Below, in pieces: positions 49,888 to 58,177 of a stretch of 64,000 nucleotides of DNA (the first letter of the stretch is position 1; each line of letters opens with the position of its first letter). Source of the DNA: M0103 sp040386155 (lineage in GTDB: Bacteria > Bacteroidota > Bacteroidia > Flavobacteriales_D > Crocinitomicaceae). A program made the position numbers and the translations under genes. Location: the NCBI GenBank assembly GCA_040386155.1, contig JAZKFZ010000001.1:1-64000 (forward strand), read 5' to 3'. A model generated the notes under the pieces. The model searched no databases, had not been told where the DNA came from, and saw only the letters and a program-made list of their open reading frames with translations.

Positions 49888-52239
49888 ATGAGAAGTTGTA
49901 GTTTTCTATTTCTCCTAGTCCTACTGCCGCTAAATTATTTTGCACAAATCAATGGCACTGTTAAAAGTTCACTGAACAATGAACCAATATATGGCGCTAA
50001 GATTGAGAGCTCTGAAGGACATTCTATCCTGAGTAATATTGATGGCCTTTTTCAAATAAGACCGGTAAATTATCCTATTTCATTAACAATTTCCATAGAA
50101 GGTTTTTTAAATGACTCTTTAGTAATTTATGGTGATACCACGATTACTTTGCAAATGGTGAAATCCGTTGAAAAAATTGAAAATGTAGTTGTAAGTGCAT
50201 CTCGTCGTAGACAAAAGGTGGAGGAAGTTCCTATTTCAATGGAAATCATTCGCCCAGAGTTAATTAATAATAAAGGACTTACTAATCTTGAGCAAGTTCT
50301 CGACCAAACTCCAGGGGCATTTGTGATGGATGGCCAGGTTAGTATCCGTGGTGGTGGTGGTTATGCTTATGGTGCAGGAAGTCGTGTTTTGGCGTTATGG
50401 AATGGAATTCCTCTCAACTCACCAGATATTGGAGATATTAAATGGAATGCAATTCCATTGGAACAAACTTCACAAATAGAAGTAGTGAAGGGAGCCTCCT
50501 CTGTGTTATATGGAAGTGGTGCATTAAATGGAACTATTTCAATGATTGAAAAAGAACCAACTGCGGAGGGTGATTTAAAAGTAAAATTTCAATCGGGGAT
50601 CTATGGAAATCCTCGTAGAGAAAGTTTAAAATGGTGGAAAGATACCATTCCTACCTCTCATTTAGCAGAAGTTTACTTTGGAAAACAAATCAAAAATTTT
50701 GGAATGACCATTGGTGGACAAGGATTTTATGATTTAGGTTACCGCAAAAGAGAAACAGAATGGCGTGGAAGAATAAATGGGAGCTTCTCTTATAGAATTC
50801 CAAAACATCGCTTGAAATTTGGACTTAGTTATAATTTCCAATATCAATTTATGGGCTTATTCATTCTTTGGAGAAGCGCAGAAGAAGCCTATGAATCAGA
50901 CAATATTAGTGAGCAACGCTCGATTCGAGGAAACATTGATCCGTATGTAAAATATATTGATAAACAAGGGAATATTCATACGTTTAGAACCCGCTATTAC
51001 ATGGTATCCACAGGTAATAGTGAGTTGCTTTTTACCGCAGCAAAATCTCAAATGATCTATTTAGATTACAATTTCCAAAAATTGTGGGGAAAACGCTTTG
51101 AGCTAACAACGGGAATCACCAACACCAATAATTCTATCAAGAGCACTGTATTTGGAGATCACCGTTCACTAAATGTAGCAGCTTATGTGCAGGGAACGGC
51201 AAAATTTGGCCGTTTTGATATTACGGGAGGTGCTCGTTTCGAGTTTATCCAAATGGACACGCTAGCACCAGATTCTAGAATGAAAATTACAGACAGCCTT
51301 GTTTCGCCTATTTACCCCATTTTAAGAGCAGGAGCGCACTACGCCCTCACCGAGGCGACACACCTTAGAGCCTCTATTGGACAAGCAATTCGTTTTCCAG
51401 CTGTTGCAGAACGCTTTGTGGCAACTTCTAATGGAGCAGTGGTAATTGTTCCAAGTCCTAATATTACTGCTGAAACGGGTTGGTCGGCAGAAATTGGTGT
51501 AAAACAACTTTTTAAAATAAAAGATTGGAAGGCTTATGTTGACGTTGCAGCCTTTGTCAACCAATACAAAAACATGGTTGAATTTAACTTCGGTGTTTTC
51601 AACCCACACAATTTTGATCATTTGGATGTAATTGGGGCAAATCCTAATCAAGAAGATCTTGATACGCTATCTTCACTTTACGATCAAGGGTTTTCACTTT
51701 CTCAATTGATCGGCTTCCAAGCTCAAAATACAGAGCGAGCTAGAATTACTGGAATAGAGCTTTCGATGGGCTGTAGTGGAAAAATTAAAGGTGTTGAAAT
51801 CAGTTCCATGATTGGTTATACCTATATGAATCCAGTAAACCTCAACAAAGATCCGAAATACACCTACTATTCATCCGATTCATCTAACATCCTAAAGTAC
51901 CGTTTCCGTCACTTAGTGAAAGGAGATATTGAAGTAACATACAAAAATATTTCATTGGGAGCCTCTACACGATTCAATAGCTACATTCGAAATATTGATA
52001 AAATCTTTGAAGTAGAATTGCCGGATGGGACCTATGCCTTGCCAGGCTTGTATGATTACCGTCATTCACACATGAAAGGAAATTTAGTTTTTGACCTTCG
52101 ATTGGGTTATAAATTAAAGGATAAGTTTCGTTTTGGATTCATTATCAACAACTTATTCAATCGAGAGTATGAAGGTCGACCAGGTGACATACAAGCTCCT
52201 CGCAACTTTATACTGCAACTCCAGTATGATATTATCTAA
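49888..52239 (+). CDS. TonB-dependent receptor, first of a tandem pair
   Basis: From ATG 49888 (MRSCSFLFLLVLLPLNYFAQ) this is a 783-aa outer-membrane receptor. A CarboxypepD-regulatory-like domain is at about 22-100. The plug at about 110-225 reads VVVSASRRRQKVEEVPISME, QTPGAFVMDGQVSIRGGGGYAYGAGSR and KGASSVLYGSGALNGTISM. A barrel follows, ending RPGDIQAPRNFILQLQYDII. It is closely related to the next gene throughout. The upstream in-frame extension is excluded by the promoter at 49823-49852. Ligand unknown. Confidence 0.93.
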   Translation: MRSCSFLFLLVLLPLNYFAQINGTVKSSLNNEPIYGAKIESSEGHSILSNIDGLFQIRPVNYPISLTISIEGFLNDSLVIYGDTTITLQMVKSVEKIENVVVSASRRRQKVEEVPISMEIIRPELINNKGLTNLEQVLDQTPGAFVMDGQVSIRGGGGYAYGAGSRVLALWNGIPLNSPDIGDIKWNAIPLEQTSQIEVVKGASSVLYGSGALNGTISMIEKEPTAEGDLKVKFQSGIYGNPRRESLKWWKDTIPTSHLAEVYFGKQIKNFGMTIGGQGFYDLGYRKRETEWRGRINGSFSYRIPKHRLKFGLSYNFQYQFMGLFILWRSAEEAYESDNISEQRSIRGNIDPYVKYIDKQGNIHTFRTRYYMVSTGNSELLFTAAKSQMIYLDYNFQKLWGKRFELTTGITNTNNSIKSTVFGDHRSLNVAAYVQGTAKFGRFDITGGARFEFIQMDTLAPDSRMKITDSLVSPIYPILRAGAHYALTEATHLRASIGQAIRFPAVAERFVATSNGAVVIVPSPNITAETGWSAEIGVKQLFKIKDWKAYVDVAAFVNQYKNMVEFNFGVFNPHNFDHLDVIGANPNQEDLDTLSSLYDQGFSLSQLIGFQAQNTERARITGIELSMGCSGKIKGVEISSMIGYTYMNPVNLNKDPKYTYYSSDSSNILKYRFRHLVKGDIEVTYKNISLGASTRFNSYIRNIDKIFEVELPDGTYALPGLYDYRHSHMKGNLVFDLRLGYKLKDKFRFGFIINNLFNREYEGRPGDIQAPRNFILQLQYDII

Positions 52240-52294
52240 AAATTAATAAAATTTAACTATTATTGTTAGATTTACCTAAGAAAACTAGTTGAAA

Positions 52295-54727
52295 ATGCGC
52301 ATACTTCTATTCAGTATTTTATTAGCTCCATCTTTTTTATGGGCACAGGTCACCGGAAGTGTTACCGAAGAAAAAACAAAACAACCTGTAGTTGGGGCAA
52401 AAATATTTGCTTCTGATGGCAATAGAACCTTGTCTGACTATGATGGGAACTTTACCTTAAGTTCAGAAAAATTTCCAGTAACAATCGTGACAATCATGCC
52501 TCCCTACGTGAATGACACAACTGTTATTCAAAGTGCTGGTGAGGTAAAAATTTATCTTGCCGAAGTAGTTCAAAACATCTCAACAGTAGTTGTCAGTGCG
52601 AGCAGACGTCAGCAAGAAGTTGAGGAAGTACCCGTTTCTATGGAAGTGATACGTCCTGGATTAATTGATAATAAAGCAATTACAAATATCACCGAAGCAG
52701 TTGATCAAACCCCAGGTGTTTTTACCATGGATGGTCAAGTAAGTATTCGTGGTGGTAGTGGATTTGCTTATGGGGCTGGGAGCCGTGTACTAGTTTTATG
52801 GAATGGAATGCCATTACTTTCTGGTTATGCAGGTGATACACAATGGAATGCTATCCCGATGGAACAAGCATCACAAATTGAAATTATGAAAGGTGCGGCC
52901 TCAGTACTCTATGGTTCTGGAGCATTAAATGGTGTTATTTCATTGTATGAAAAAGAACCAACATTAGAGCCAGAAACTAAGTTTAAAGTGCAGTGGGGGG
53001 TGTACGACAAGCCACAGAGAGAATCATTGCATTGGTGGGCAAAAGATAAAAACAGTCCAGTTCGACCGTCAACAGGTGCGCCAATGAGTCAAATGTTTGA
53101 GTTCTACCGTGGACAAAAATTCAAGCAATGGGGATACACCGTTTCTACCAATTATTTTCATGACAGTGGTTTCCGCGAAGGAGAAGTTGAATATAGAGGC
53201 CGTGTATCGGGAACTATTTACATTCATCCATTAAATTGGAAAAAAGTAAAAGCTGGTATTGGTTATAACATACAAGGCAATAAATCTGGTAGTTTTCTAT
53301 TGTGGGAAAGTGATTCCCTTGGCTACAAACCTCAAGGAGGAATTAATAGCACAATGCCGCTTTTTGGCGAATATCAACCAAACCCTGCTGATTCAAGTGC
53401 TACAATGGCTTACTCGATGGGACCAAGAATTTACATTGATCCTTACGTGAAGTTTTTCGACAAATACAACAATCGTCACAATTTCAAAACACGCATGTAT
53501 CACACTGCTAATAAACAGTTGTTAAATGAGGCGCAAGGAAACTCTTCTACTATTTGGTATGGTGAATATCAATTCCAACGCAACTTTACCGAAGATATCT
53601 CCTTAACTGCTGGCTTCATGGAATCTTACAATGTGGTTACATCCCAATTAATGGGAAATCACACTGCCAATAACATGGCAATATATGGTCAATATGAGCA
53701 TCATATCGGTAAATTTGATTTCACTGCAGGTTTGCGTATTGAACATTACAAAATGGACACTAGTCGTGTAGATACGGAATTTAAAATTGGAAATGGCTCC
53801 ATTCCAGTATATCCTATTGCTCGTCTCGGTATTCACTACCAGCCAGCAAAATATACTCACCTTCGTGTGTCTTATGGACAAGGTATTCGTTACCCTTCGG
53901 TTGCGGAGCGATACACTTCTACAAATGTTGGTCCTCTAAGTGTTTTTCCGAATCCATTTGTGCGACCAGAAAAGGGATGGGCTGCTGAAATTGGAATTAA
54001 ACAAGGGGTGAAAATTGGAGACGATTGGAAAGGTTTGTTTGACCTTGCTGCATTTGTCAATGTGTACGAAAACATGATGGAGTTTACCTTCGGAGTTTAC
54101 GACCCCATCACATTTAAAAGCCTAGATTACACTGTGCAAGCTGATATTGACAGAATTGTAGAACTCCAAAATGATTATGGTTACTCCTTGTCAGAAATTA
54201 TTGGTTTTCAATCTAGAAACTCAGAAAATGCAAGAATTACAGGGATCGACTTCTCGTTCAATTCCATGGGGAATATCAAAGGCGTTGAAATTTTATCAAT
54301 GATTGGATATACCTATATGAATCCTGTAACCTTGAACGACAATCCAACCTACCAAGCAACTTTTTCTGATACAGTTAGTGGTTTGTTGAAGTACCGATTC
54401 CGTCACTTAGCAAAAGCTGATGTGGAAGTAAATTACAAAGGATACAGTCTTGGTTTCTCACTTCGATATAATTCATACATGCCAAACATTGATAAAGTAT
54501 TCTTGGAAAGTATTGGCGGAAGTTATGTGCTTCCAGGATTGGCCGCATACAGAGAGAAATACAATAAAGGAACATTTGTTGCTGATGTAAGAATTGGGTA
54601 TAAATTTAATGATCACTTCAGAATTGGAGCTGTGTGCAATAACTTATTCAATGTTGAATACACTACACGTCCGGGAGATATTCAAGCACCAAGAAACTTT
54701 ATCTTGCAGTTGACTTATAAACTTTAA
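52295..54727 (+). CDS. TonB-dependent receptor, second of a tandem pair
   Basis: This 810-aa receptor starts at ATG 52295 (MRILLFSILLAPSFLWAQ); a TTG two codons earlier is the alternative. Domain order equals that of the preceding gene: CarboxypepD-like, plug (VVVSASRRQQEVEEVPVSME, TMDGQVSIRGGSGFAYGAG), barrel, and C-terminus RPGDIQAPRNFILQLTYKL. It has loop insertions in the barrel (KDKNSPVRPSTGAPMSQM and EYQPNPADSSATM), so the two probably differ in ligand. Its promoter is weak (TATTATTG at 52258-52265, one mismatch), so it may be read from the first gene. Its stop overlaps the kdsB ATG by one base. Confidence 0.93.
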   Translation: MRILLFSILLAPSFLWAQVTGSVTEEKTKQPVVGAKIFASDGNRTLSDYDGNFTLSSEKFPVTIVTIMPPYVNDTTVIQSAGEVKIYLAEVVQNISTVVVSASRRQQEVEEVPVSMEVIRPGLIDNKAITNITEAVDQTPGVFTMDGQVSIRGGSGFAYGAGSRVLVLWNGMPLLSGYAGDTQWNAIPMEQASQIEIMKGAASVLYGSGALNGVISLYEKEPTLEPETKFKVQWGVYDKPQRESLHWWAKDKNSPVRPSTGAPMSQMFEFYRGQKFKQWGYTVSTNYFHDSGFREGEVEYRGRVSGTIYIHPLNWKKVKAGIGYNIQGNKSGSFLLWESDSLGYKPQGGINSTMPLFGEYQPNPADSSATMAYSMGPRIYIDPYVKFFDKYNNRHNFKTRMYHTANKQLLNEAQGNSSTIWYGEYQFQRNFTEDISLTAGFMESYNVVTSQLMGNHTANNMAIYGQYEHHIGKFDFTAGLRIEHYKMDTSRVDTEFKIGNGSIPVYPIARLGIHYQPAKYTHLRVSYGQGIRYPSVAERYTSTNVGPLSVFPNPFVRPEKGWAAEIGIKQGVKIGDDWKGLFDLAAFVNVYENMMEFTFGVYDPITFKSLDYTVQADIDRIVELQNDYGYSLSEIIGFQSRNSENARITGIDFSFNSMGNIKGVEILSMIGYTYMNPVTLNDNPTYQATFSDTVSGLLKYRFRHLAKADVEVNYKGYSLGFSLRYNSYMPNIDKVFLESIGGSYVLPGLAAYREKYNKGTFVADVRIGYKFNDHFRIGAVCNNLFNVEYTTRPGDIQAPRNFILQLTYKL

Positions 54728-55458
54728 TGAAGGTACTTGGCGTAATTCCTGCTAGATTTGGTTCTTCTCGTTTTCCTGGGAAACCACTTATCGATCTAAA
54801 GGGGAAAACGATGATTCAACGCGTGTACGAAGGTGCAGCAAAATCAACCTTGATCAAGGAATTGATTGTTGCCACTGATGATCAACGCATTTATGACGAA
54901 GTGATTCGTTTTGGTGGAAAAGCCGAAATGACATCTTCCCATCATCCTTCAGGAACAGATCGTTGCGCTGAAGTTTTTGAAAAACATCCCGATTTTGATG
55001 TCGTTATCAACATTCAAGGTGATGAACCTTTGGTAGATTTTCGACAAATTGATCAACTTTTAGAAGCTTTCAAAAATGAAAATGTGAAAATTGCCACCTT
55101 AGCAACAAGATCCATTTCCAACGAAGATCTTCTCAATCCTAATCGCATTAAAGTGGTGGTCAACCACCAAAATTCGGCCCTGTACTTCAGTAGAAGCTGT
55201 ATTCCTAATTTTCAAAATGCTAGTGTAGAAATAGCAGCTACTTACCCCTTTTTACGTCACATTGGCTTATATGCCTTTCGAGGAAATGTACTAAAAGAAT
55301 TAACGGCATTACTTCCAACTGAATTAGAAAAAACAGAATCCTTAGAGCAACTGCGGTGGTTGTATTATGGATATCCAATTTCAGTGATTGAAACAACAAT
55401 TGAAACGCCCAACATCGACACTACAGAAGATTTAGAAAAAGTATTGAGTTTGCTGTAA
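54727..55458 (+). CDS. kdsB: 3-deoxy-manno-octulosonate cytidylyltransferase
   Basis: This 243-aa cytosolic enzyme activates Kdo with CTP to CMP-Kdo for lipopolysaccharide core synthesis. The nucleotide-binding opening is VIPARFGSSRFPGKPLIDLKGK, with a later INIQGDEPLV (metal-binding Asp) and HIGLYAFRGNVLKEL. Length fits. Its ATG overlaps the receptor stop (TAATG), suggesting co-transcription with the receptor pair. Confidence 0.96.
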   Translation: MKVLGVIPARFGSSRFPGKPLIDLKGKTMIQRVYEGAAKSTLIKELIVATDDQRIYDEVIRFGGKAEMTSSHHPSGTDRCAEVFEKHPDFDVVINIQGDEPLVDFRQIDQLLEAFKNENVKIATLATRSISNEDLLNPNRIKVVVNHQNSALYFSRSCIPNFQNASVEIAATYPFLRHIGLYAFRGNVLKELTALLPTELEKTESLEQLRWLYYGYPISVIETTIETPNIDTTEDLEKVLSLL

Positions 55459-55480
55459 CCCTTCCCTGATTCCTCCGTAT

Positions 55481-55511
55481 TTTGTAGATACTATTAATTT
55501 CTGTAAATTTG
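55481..55511 (+). promoter_or_regulatory. Promoter of the SPOR-domain gene
   Basis: TTTG (55481-55484), 19-nt spacer, TAAATTTG (55504-55511). Only TTAG separates the box from the ATG at 55516, so the transcript should start at or near the start codon. Confidence 0.7.
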
Positions 55512-55515
55512 TTAG

Positions 55516-56646
55516 ATGGTATCCGTGAATGAACTTGTTGGTCAATTATTACTGCAGCACAATTGTGTTGTAATTCCTGGCTTTGGTGGCTTTGTTGCTA
55601 GCCAAAGTTCTTCTGTAATTGATTTTTCAACTGGAACGATGGCGCCGCCAAAAAAATCATTACTATTCAATAAGCAATTGATTAATAATGATGGACTTCT
55701 TATTTCAGAATTTTCTATTCACAATCAACATACTTTTTCAGAGGCGCAAGAACATATTCAAAACACCATTGCTTCTTGGAATACACAATTGAAAAATGGT
55801 TTTCAAATTGATTTGCCAAATGTAGGAAAGTTATTTTTCGACAAAGAAAATAACATCTCCTTTGAGCAAGATCGTTTTTTCAATTTGTTGTTACAATCTT
55901 ACGGACTGAGCAAAATTCACTTCGTAGCGGAGGAAGACGTGAAGTTAGTAGAACATAAAGTTGCCATCGAAGAATTGGTATCAACTCCAATCATTGAAGC
56001 TGAAGCAGCACCTATTTTTATTCATCCCGCAACGAAATCGAAAGTATGGCGCTACGTGGCAGCAGCGGTTATGCTTCCTATTGCCTTTTATTCTTTTTGG
56101 ATTCCAATAAAAACGGATGTCTTAGAATCTGGTTTAATTTCGATCAAAGATTTTAATCCATTCTACAAAAAAGGTGAAGCAGTGTACCAAGCTCAAAAAT
56201 ACGACCTTGAAAAACTGCCAATACGTGAGGAATCACTTTCAAGTTTGATTGAAACATTGCCCCAAAATATAGCTGTGTATTCCTATCGTTTTGATCAGGA
56301 CAGTTATGTTGCAGTGAAGGTCAATGAACATCCAACGGAATTACAAACACAAACATTACCGGTTGAAACTTCAATTCCTGAAGTAAGTGCTCCGATTAAA
56401 AAAGAAAACACTCCCCTGGTATCTACTGGCTCATTTTCGTACATCGTTGGTTGCTTTTCTAGTGCGGCGAATGCTACCAACTTGGTAGCGAAGCTACAAA
56501 GTCAGGGGCTTAGCGCTTCAATTGCTGGAAATGCTGGTGGATTAACACGTGTTAGTGCTGGTTCAGCAAATTCTCAACAAGAAATTCAAACAATTGCAAC
56601 GAAAGCTCAATCATTAGGGTTTTCAGGTTGGGTGTTGAAAAATTAA
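55516..56646 (+). CDS. HU-CCDC81 and SPOR domain membrane protein
   Basis: This 376-aa protein begins with a two-part HU-CCDC81-like domain at about 1-130 (MVSVNELVGQLLLQHNCVVI, PGFGGFVASQSSS, QIDLPNVGKLFF). A transmembrane helix is at about 177-196 (WRYVAAAVMLPIAFYSFWI). The periplasmic SPOR domain at about 308-375 (FSYIVGCFSSAANATNLVAK) binds denuded peptidoglycan at division sites. So a DNA- or protein-binding HU-like module in the cytosol is joined to a wall-binding module. The function of this Bacteroidota architecture is not established. The next gene follows 4 bp later. Confidence 0.87.
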   Translation: MVSVNELVGQLLLQHNCVVIPGFGGFVASQSSSVIDFSTGTMAPPKKSLLFNKQLINNDGLLISEFSIHNQHTFSEAQEHIQNTIASWNTQLKNGFQIDLPNVGKLFFDKENNISFEQDRFFNLLLQSYGLSKIHFVAEEDVKLVEHKVAIEELVSTPIIEAEAAPIFIHPATKSKVWRYVAAAVMLPIAFYSFWIPIKTDVLESGLISIKDFNPFYKKGEAVYQAQKYDLEKLPIREESLSSLIETLPQNIAVYSYRFDQDSYVAVKVNEHPTELQTQTLPVETSIPEVSAPIKKENTPLVSTGSFSYIVGCFSSAANATNLVAKLQSQGLSASIAGNAGGLTRVSAGSANSQQEIQTIATKAQSLGFSGWVLKN

Positions 56647-56650
56647 ACAA

Positions 56651-56962
56651 ATGATTTTATACAATGTTACTGTAAGTATCGATCCTACCGTTGCGGAGGA
56701 TTGGTTAGCGTGGATGCGTTCTCATCATATTCCAGATGTAATGGCTACCGGTTGTTTTACTGAAAGTAGACTTTCTAGAGTGCATGGCGAAGAAGATAGC
56801 GGCGTAACGTACGCAATTACCTATTTATCGCCCTCACAAGAAAAAATGGATGAGTACCAAAAAACACATGCCCCGGTATTACAAAAGGATCATTCAGCAA
56901 GATTTGATGGCCGATTTGCCGCTTTTAGAACCTTTCTTACTGTGATTGAAGAATTTAAATAA
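56651..56962 (+). CDS. DUF4286 family protein
   Basis: This 103-aa cytosolic protein has the ferredoxin-like pattern of DUF4286: MILYNVTVSIDPTVAEDWLAWMRSHHIPDVMATGCF, then TYAITYLSPSQEKMDEYQ and RFDGRFAAFRTFLTVIEEF. Function unknown. It lies between the SPOR gene (4 bp) and rsmA (stop/start overlap TAATG), a common neighbourhood of this family in Bacteroidota, so it may be tied to ribosome maturation only by operon. Confidence 0.85.
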   Translation: MILYNVTVSIDPTVAEDWLAWMRSHHIPDVMATGCFTESRLSRVHGEEDSGVTYAITYLSPSQEKMDEYQKTHAPVLQKDHSARFDGRFAAFRTFLTVIEEFK

Positions 56963-57735
56963 TGGATGTAAGAGCTAAAAAAAAACTAGGACAGCATTTC
57001 TTGATCGATAAAAATATTTGTCGAAAAATTGCTGATCAATATCGATTTCACAACGATTGTAAAAAAGTATTGGAAATAGGTCCTGGAATGGGAGCCCTCA
57101 CCGAATTTTTGGTTGAAAAAGAGATCGATTTATACATGATAGATGTTGATAAAGAGTCGATTATTTACCTGAAAAAGCATTACCCCACCTACCGCAGTAA
57201 AATTATTGAAGGCGATTTTCTTCGCATGAATTTACAAGAGCTAATGGGAACTGAACCCTTTGCTGTAGTTGGAAATTTTCCGTATAATATTTCGTCTCAA
57301 ATTTTATTCAAGTGCCTCGAAAATAGAAACCAAATTCCTGAAATCATGGGAATGTTTCAAAAAGAAGTGGCGGAGCGTGTTGCTGAAAAACCGGGGACAA
57401 AAACCTATGGAATCATGAGTGTGCTCTTGCAAGCATTCTACGATATTGAATATTGTTTCACAGTTGATGAGCATGTGTTTAGTCCACCACCCAAAGTGAA
57501 GTCGGGAGTGATTCGCTTGACAAGAAACAATCGAGAAAGTATGGGTTGTGATGAAGCTCTATTCATTCGCATTGTGAAAATGAGTTTCAACCAACGTAGA
57601 AAGACCATTCGCAACTCTATCAAGCAATTAATAAAGGACAAAGGTTTCGATCATCCCTTCCTAACGCTTCGTCCTGAGCGCTTATCTGTGGAAGATTTCA
57701 TCATCTTAACGAAAGAAGTTGAGCAAATCCTTTAA
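56962..57735 (+). CDS. rsmA: 16S rRNA (adenine1518-N6/adenine1519-N6)-dimethyltransferase
   Basis: This 257-aa KsgA/RsmA enzyme dimethylates two adjacent adenines near the 3' end of 16S rRNA during small-subunit assembly. SAM-binding motif I is VLEIGPGMGALTEFL (about 34-48). The catalytic motif IV is VVGNFPYNISSQILF (about 101-115). The C-terminal domain has MSFNQRRKTIRNSIKQL. Length is normal. It overlaps the DUF4286 gene by one base. Confidence 0.96.
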   Translation: MDVRAKKKLGQHFLIDKNICRKIADQYRFHNDCKKVLEIGPGMGALTEFLVEKEIDLYMIDVDKESIIYLKKHYPTYRSKIIEGDFLRMNLQELMGTEPFAVVGNFPYNISSQILFKCLENRNQIPEIMGMFQKEVAERVAEKPGTKTYGIMSVLLQAFYDIEYCFTVDEHVFSPPPKVKSGVIRLTRNNRESMGCDEALFIRIVKMSFNQRRKTIRNSIKQLIKDKGFDHPFLTLRPERLSVEDFIILTKEVEQIL

Positions 57736-57792
57736 ATAAATACGATTTTTGCATCACTTTTAGAATTAATTTTTTTTCTTTGTACTATAAAA

Positions 57793-57990
57793 ATGATAAT
57801 TATGAGTTCTTCAACAATATTTCACGGTTTAGGAAAATTATTTACTGATTATTTGTTTATCCCATTTGAGATGGTTGGAAACATTTTCAACTACTCGTTA
57901 ATCGTTCTTGGATTCATTGGTTTATTCTATTGGTTAAACGTCCAAAAGAAATTAAGCGATAAAGCTGCGAAAGAAGGAAAGTTGAAATAA
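57793..57990 (+). CDS. Small single-pass membrane protein (65 aa)
   Basis: This 65-aa protein has one or two hydrophobic stretches: KLFTDYLFIPFEMVGNIFNY and SLIVLGFIGLFYWLNVQ, with a basic tail KKLSDKAAKEGKLK. The pattern (ydyLFiPF...W) resembles small Flavobacteriales proteins such as DUF6341, but I cannot be sure. An alternative start is ATG 57802 (MSSSTIFHG). It has its own strong terminator, which supports a real gene. Confidence 0.7.
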   Translation: MIIMSSSTIFHGLGKLFTDYLFIPFEMVGNIFNYSLIVLGFIGLFYWLNVQKKLSDKAAKEGKLK

Positions 57991-58006
57991 TTCAAATGAA
58001 TATAGT

Positions 58007-58038
58007 AAAGCCCAGACATTTATCGTCTGGGCTTTTTT
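58007..58038 (+). terminator. Terminator after the small membrane protein
   Basis: AAAGCCCAGAC/GTCTGGGCTTT perfect 11-bp stem, ATTTATC loop, T tract. Confidence 0.92.
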
Positions 58039-58059
58039 GTTTTTTATGCGCTAGGAGGG

Positions 58060-58131
58060 GCAAGACTACTTTTCCATTTTACAATCCAGTCTTGCAGTCT
58101 TATATCTAATAGTCCCGATAGCTATCGGGAC
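58060..58131. repeat. Intergenic dyad plus 20-bp palindrome
   Basis: GCAAGACT (58060-58067) and AGTCTTGC (58088-58095) are inverted. At 58112-58131 lies GTCCCGATAGCTATCGGGAC, identical to the palindrome in each unit of the 94-bp array at the left end of the window. Confidence 0.7.
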
Positions 58132-58153
58132 GGGTCATATGTCTAAAAAAAAG

Positions 58154-58161
58154 TATCTTTG
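58154..58161 (+). promoter_or_regulatory. -7 box of fbp
   Basis: TATCTTTG matches TAnnTTTG and lies 16 nt before ATG 58178, after the upstream in-frame ATG 58139, so the later start is correct. Confidence 0.55.
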
Positions 58162-58177
58162 TCAAAACAACACCATC

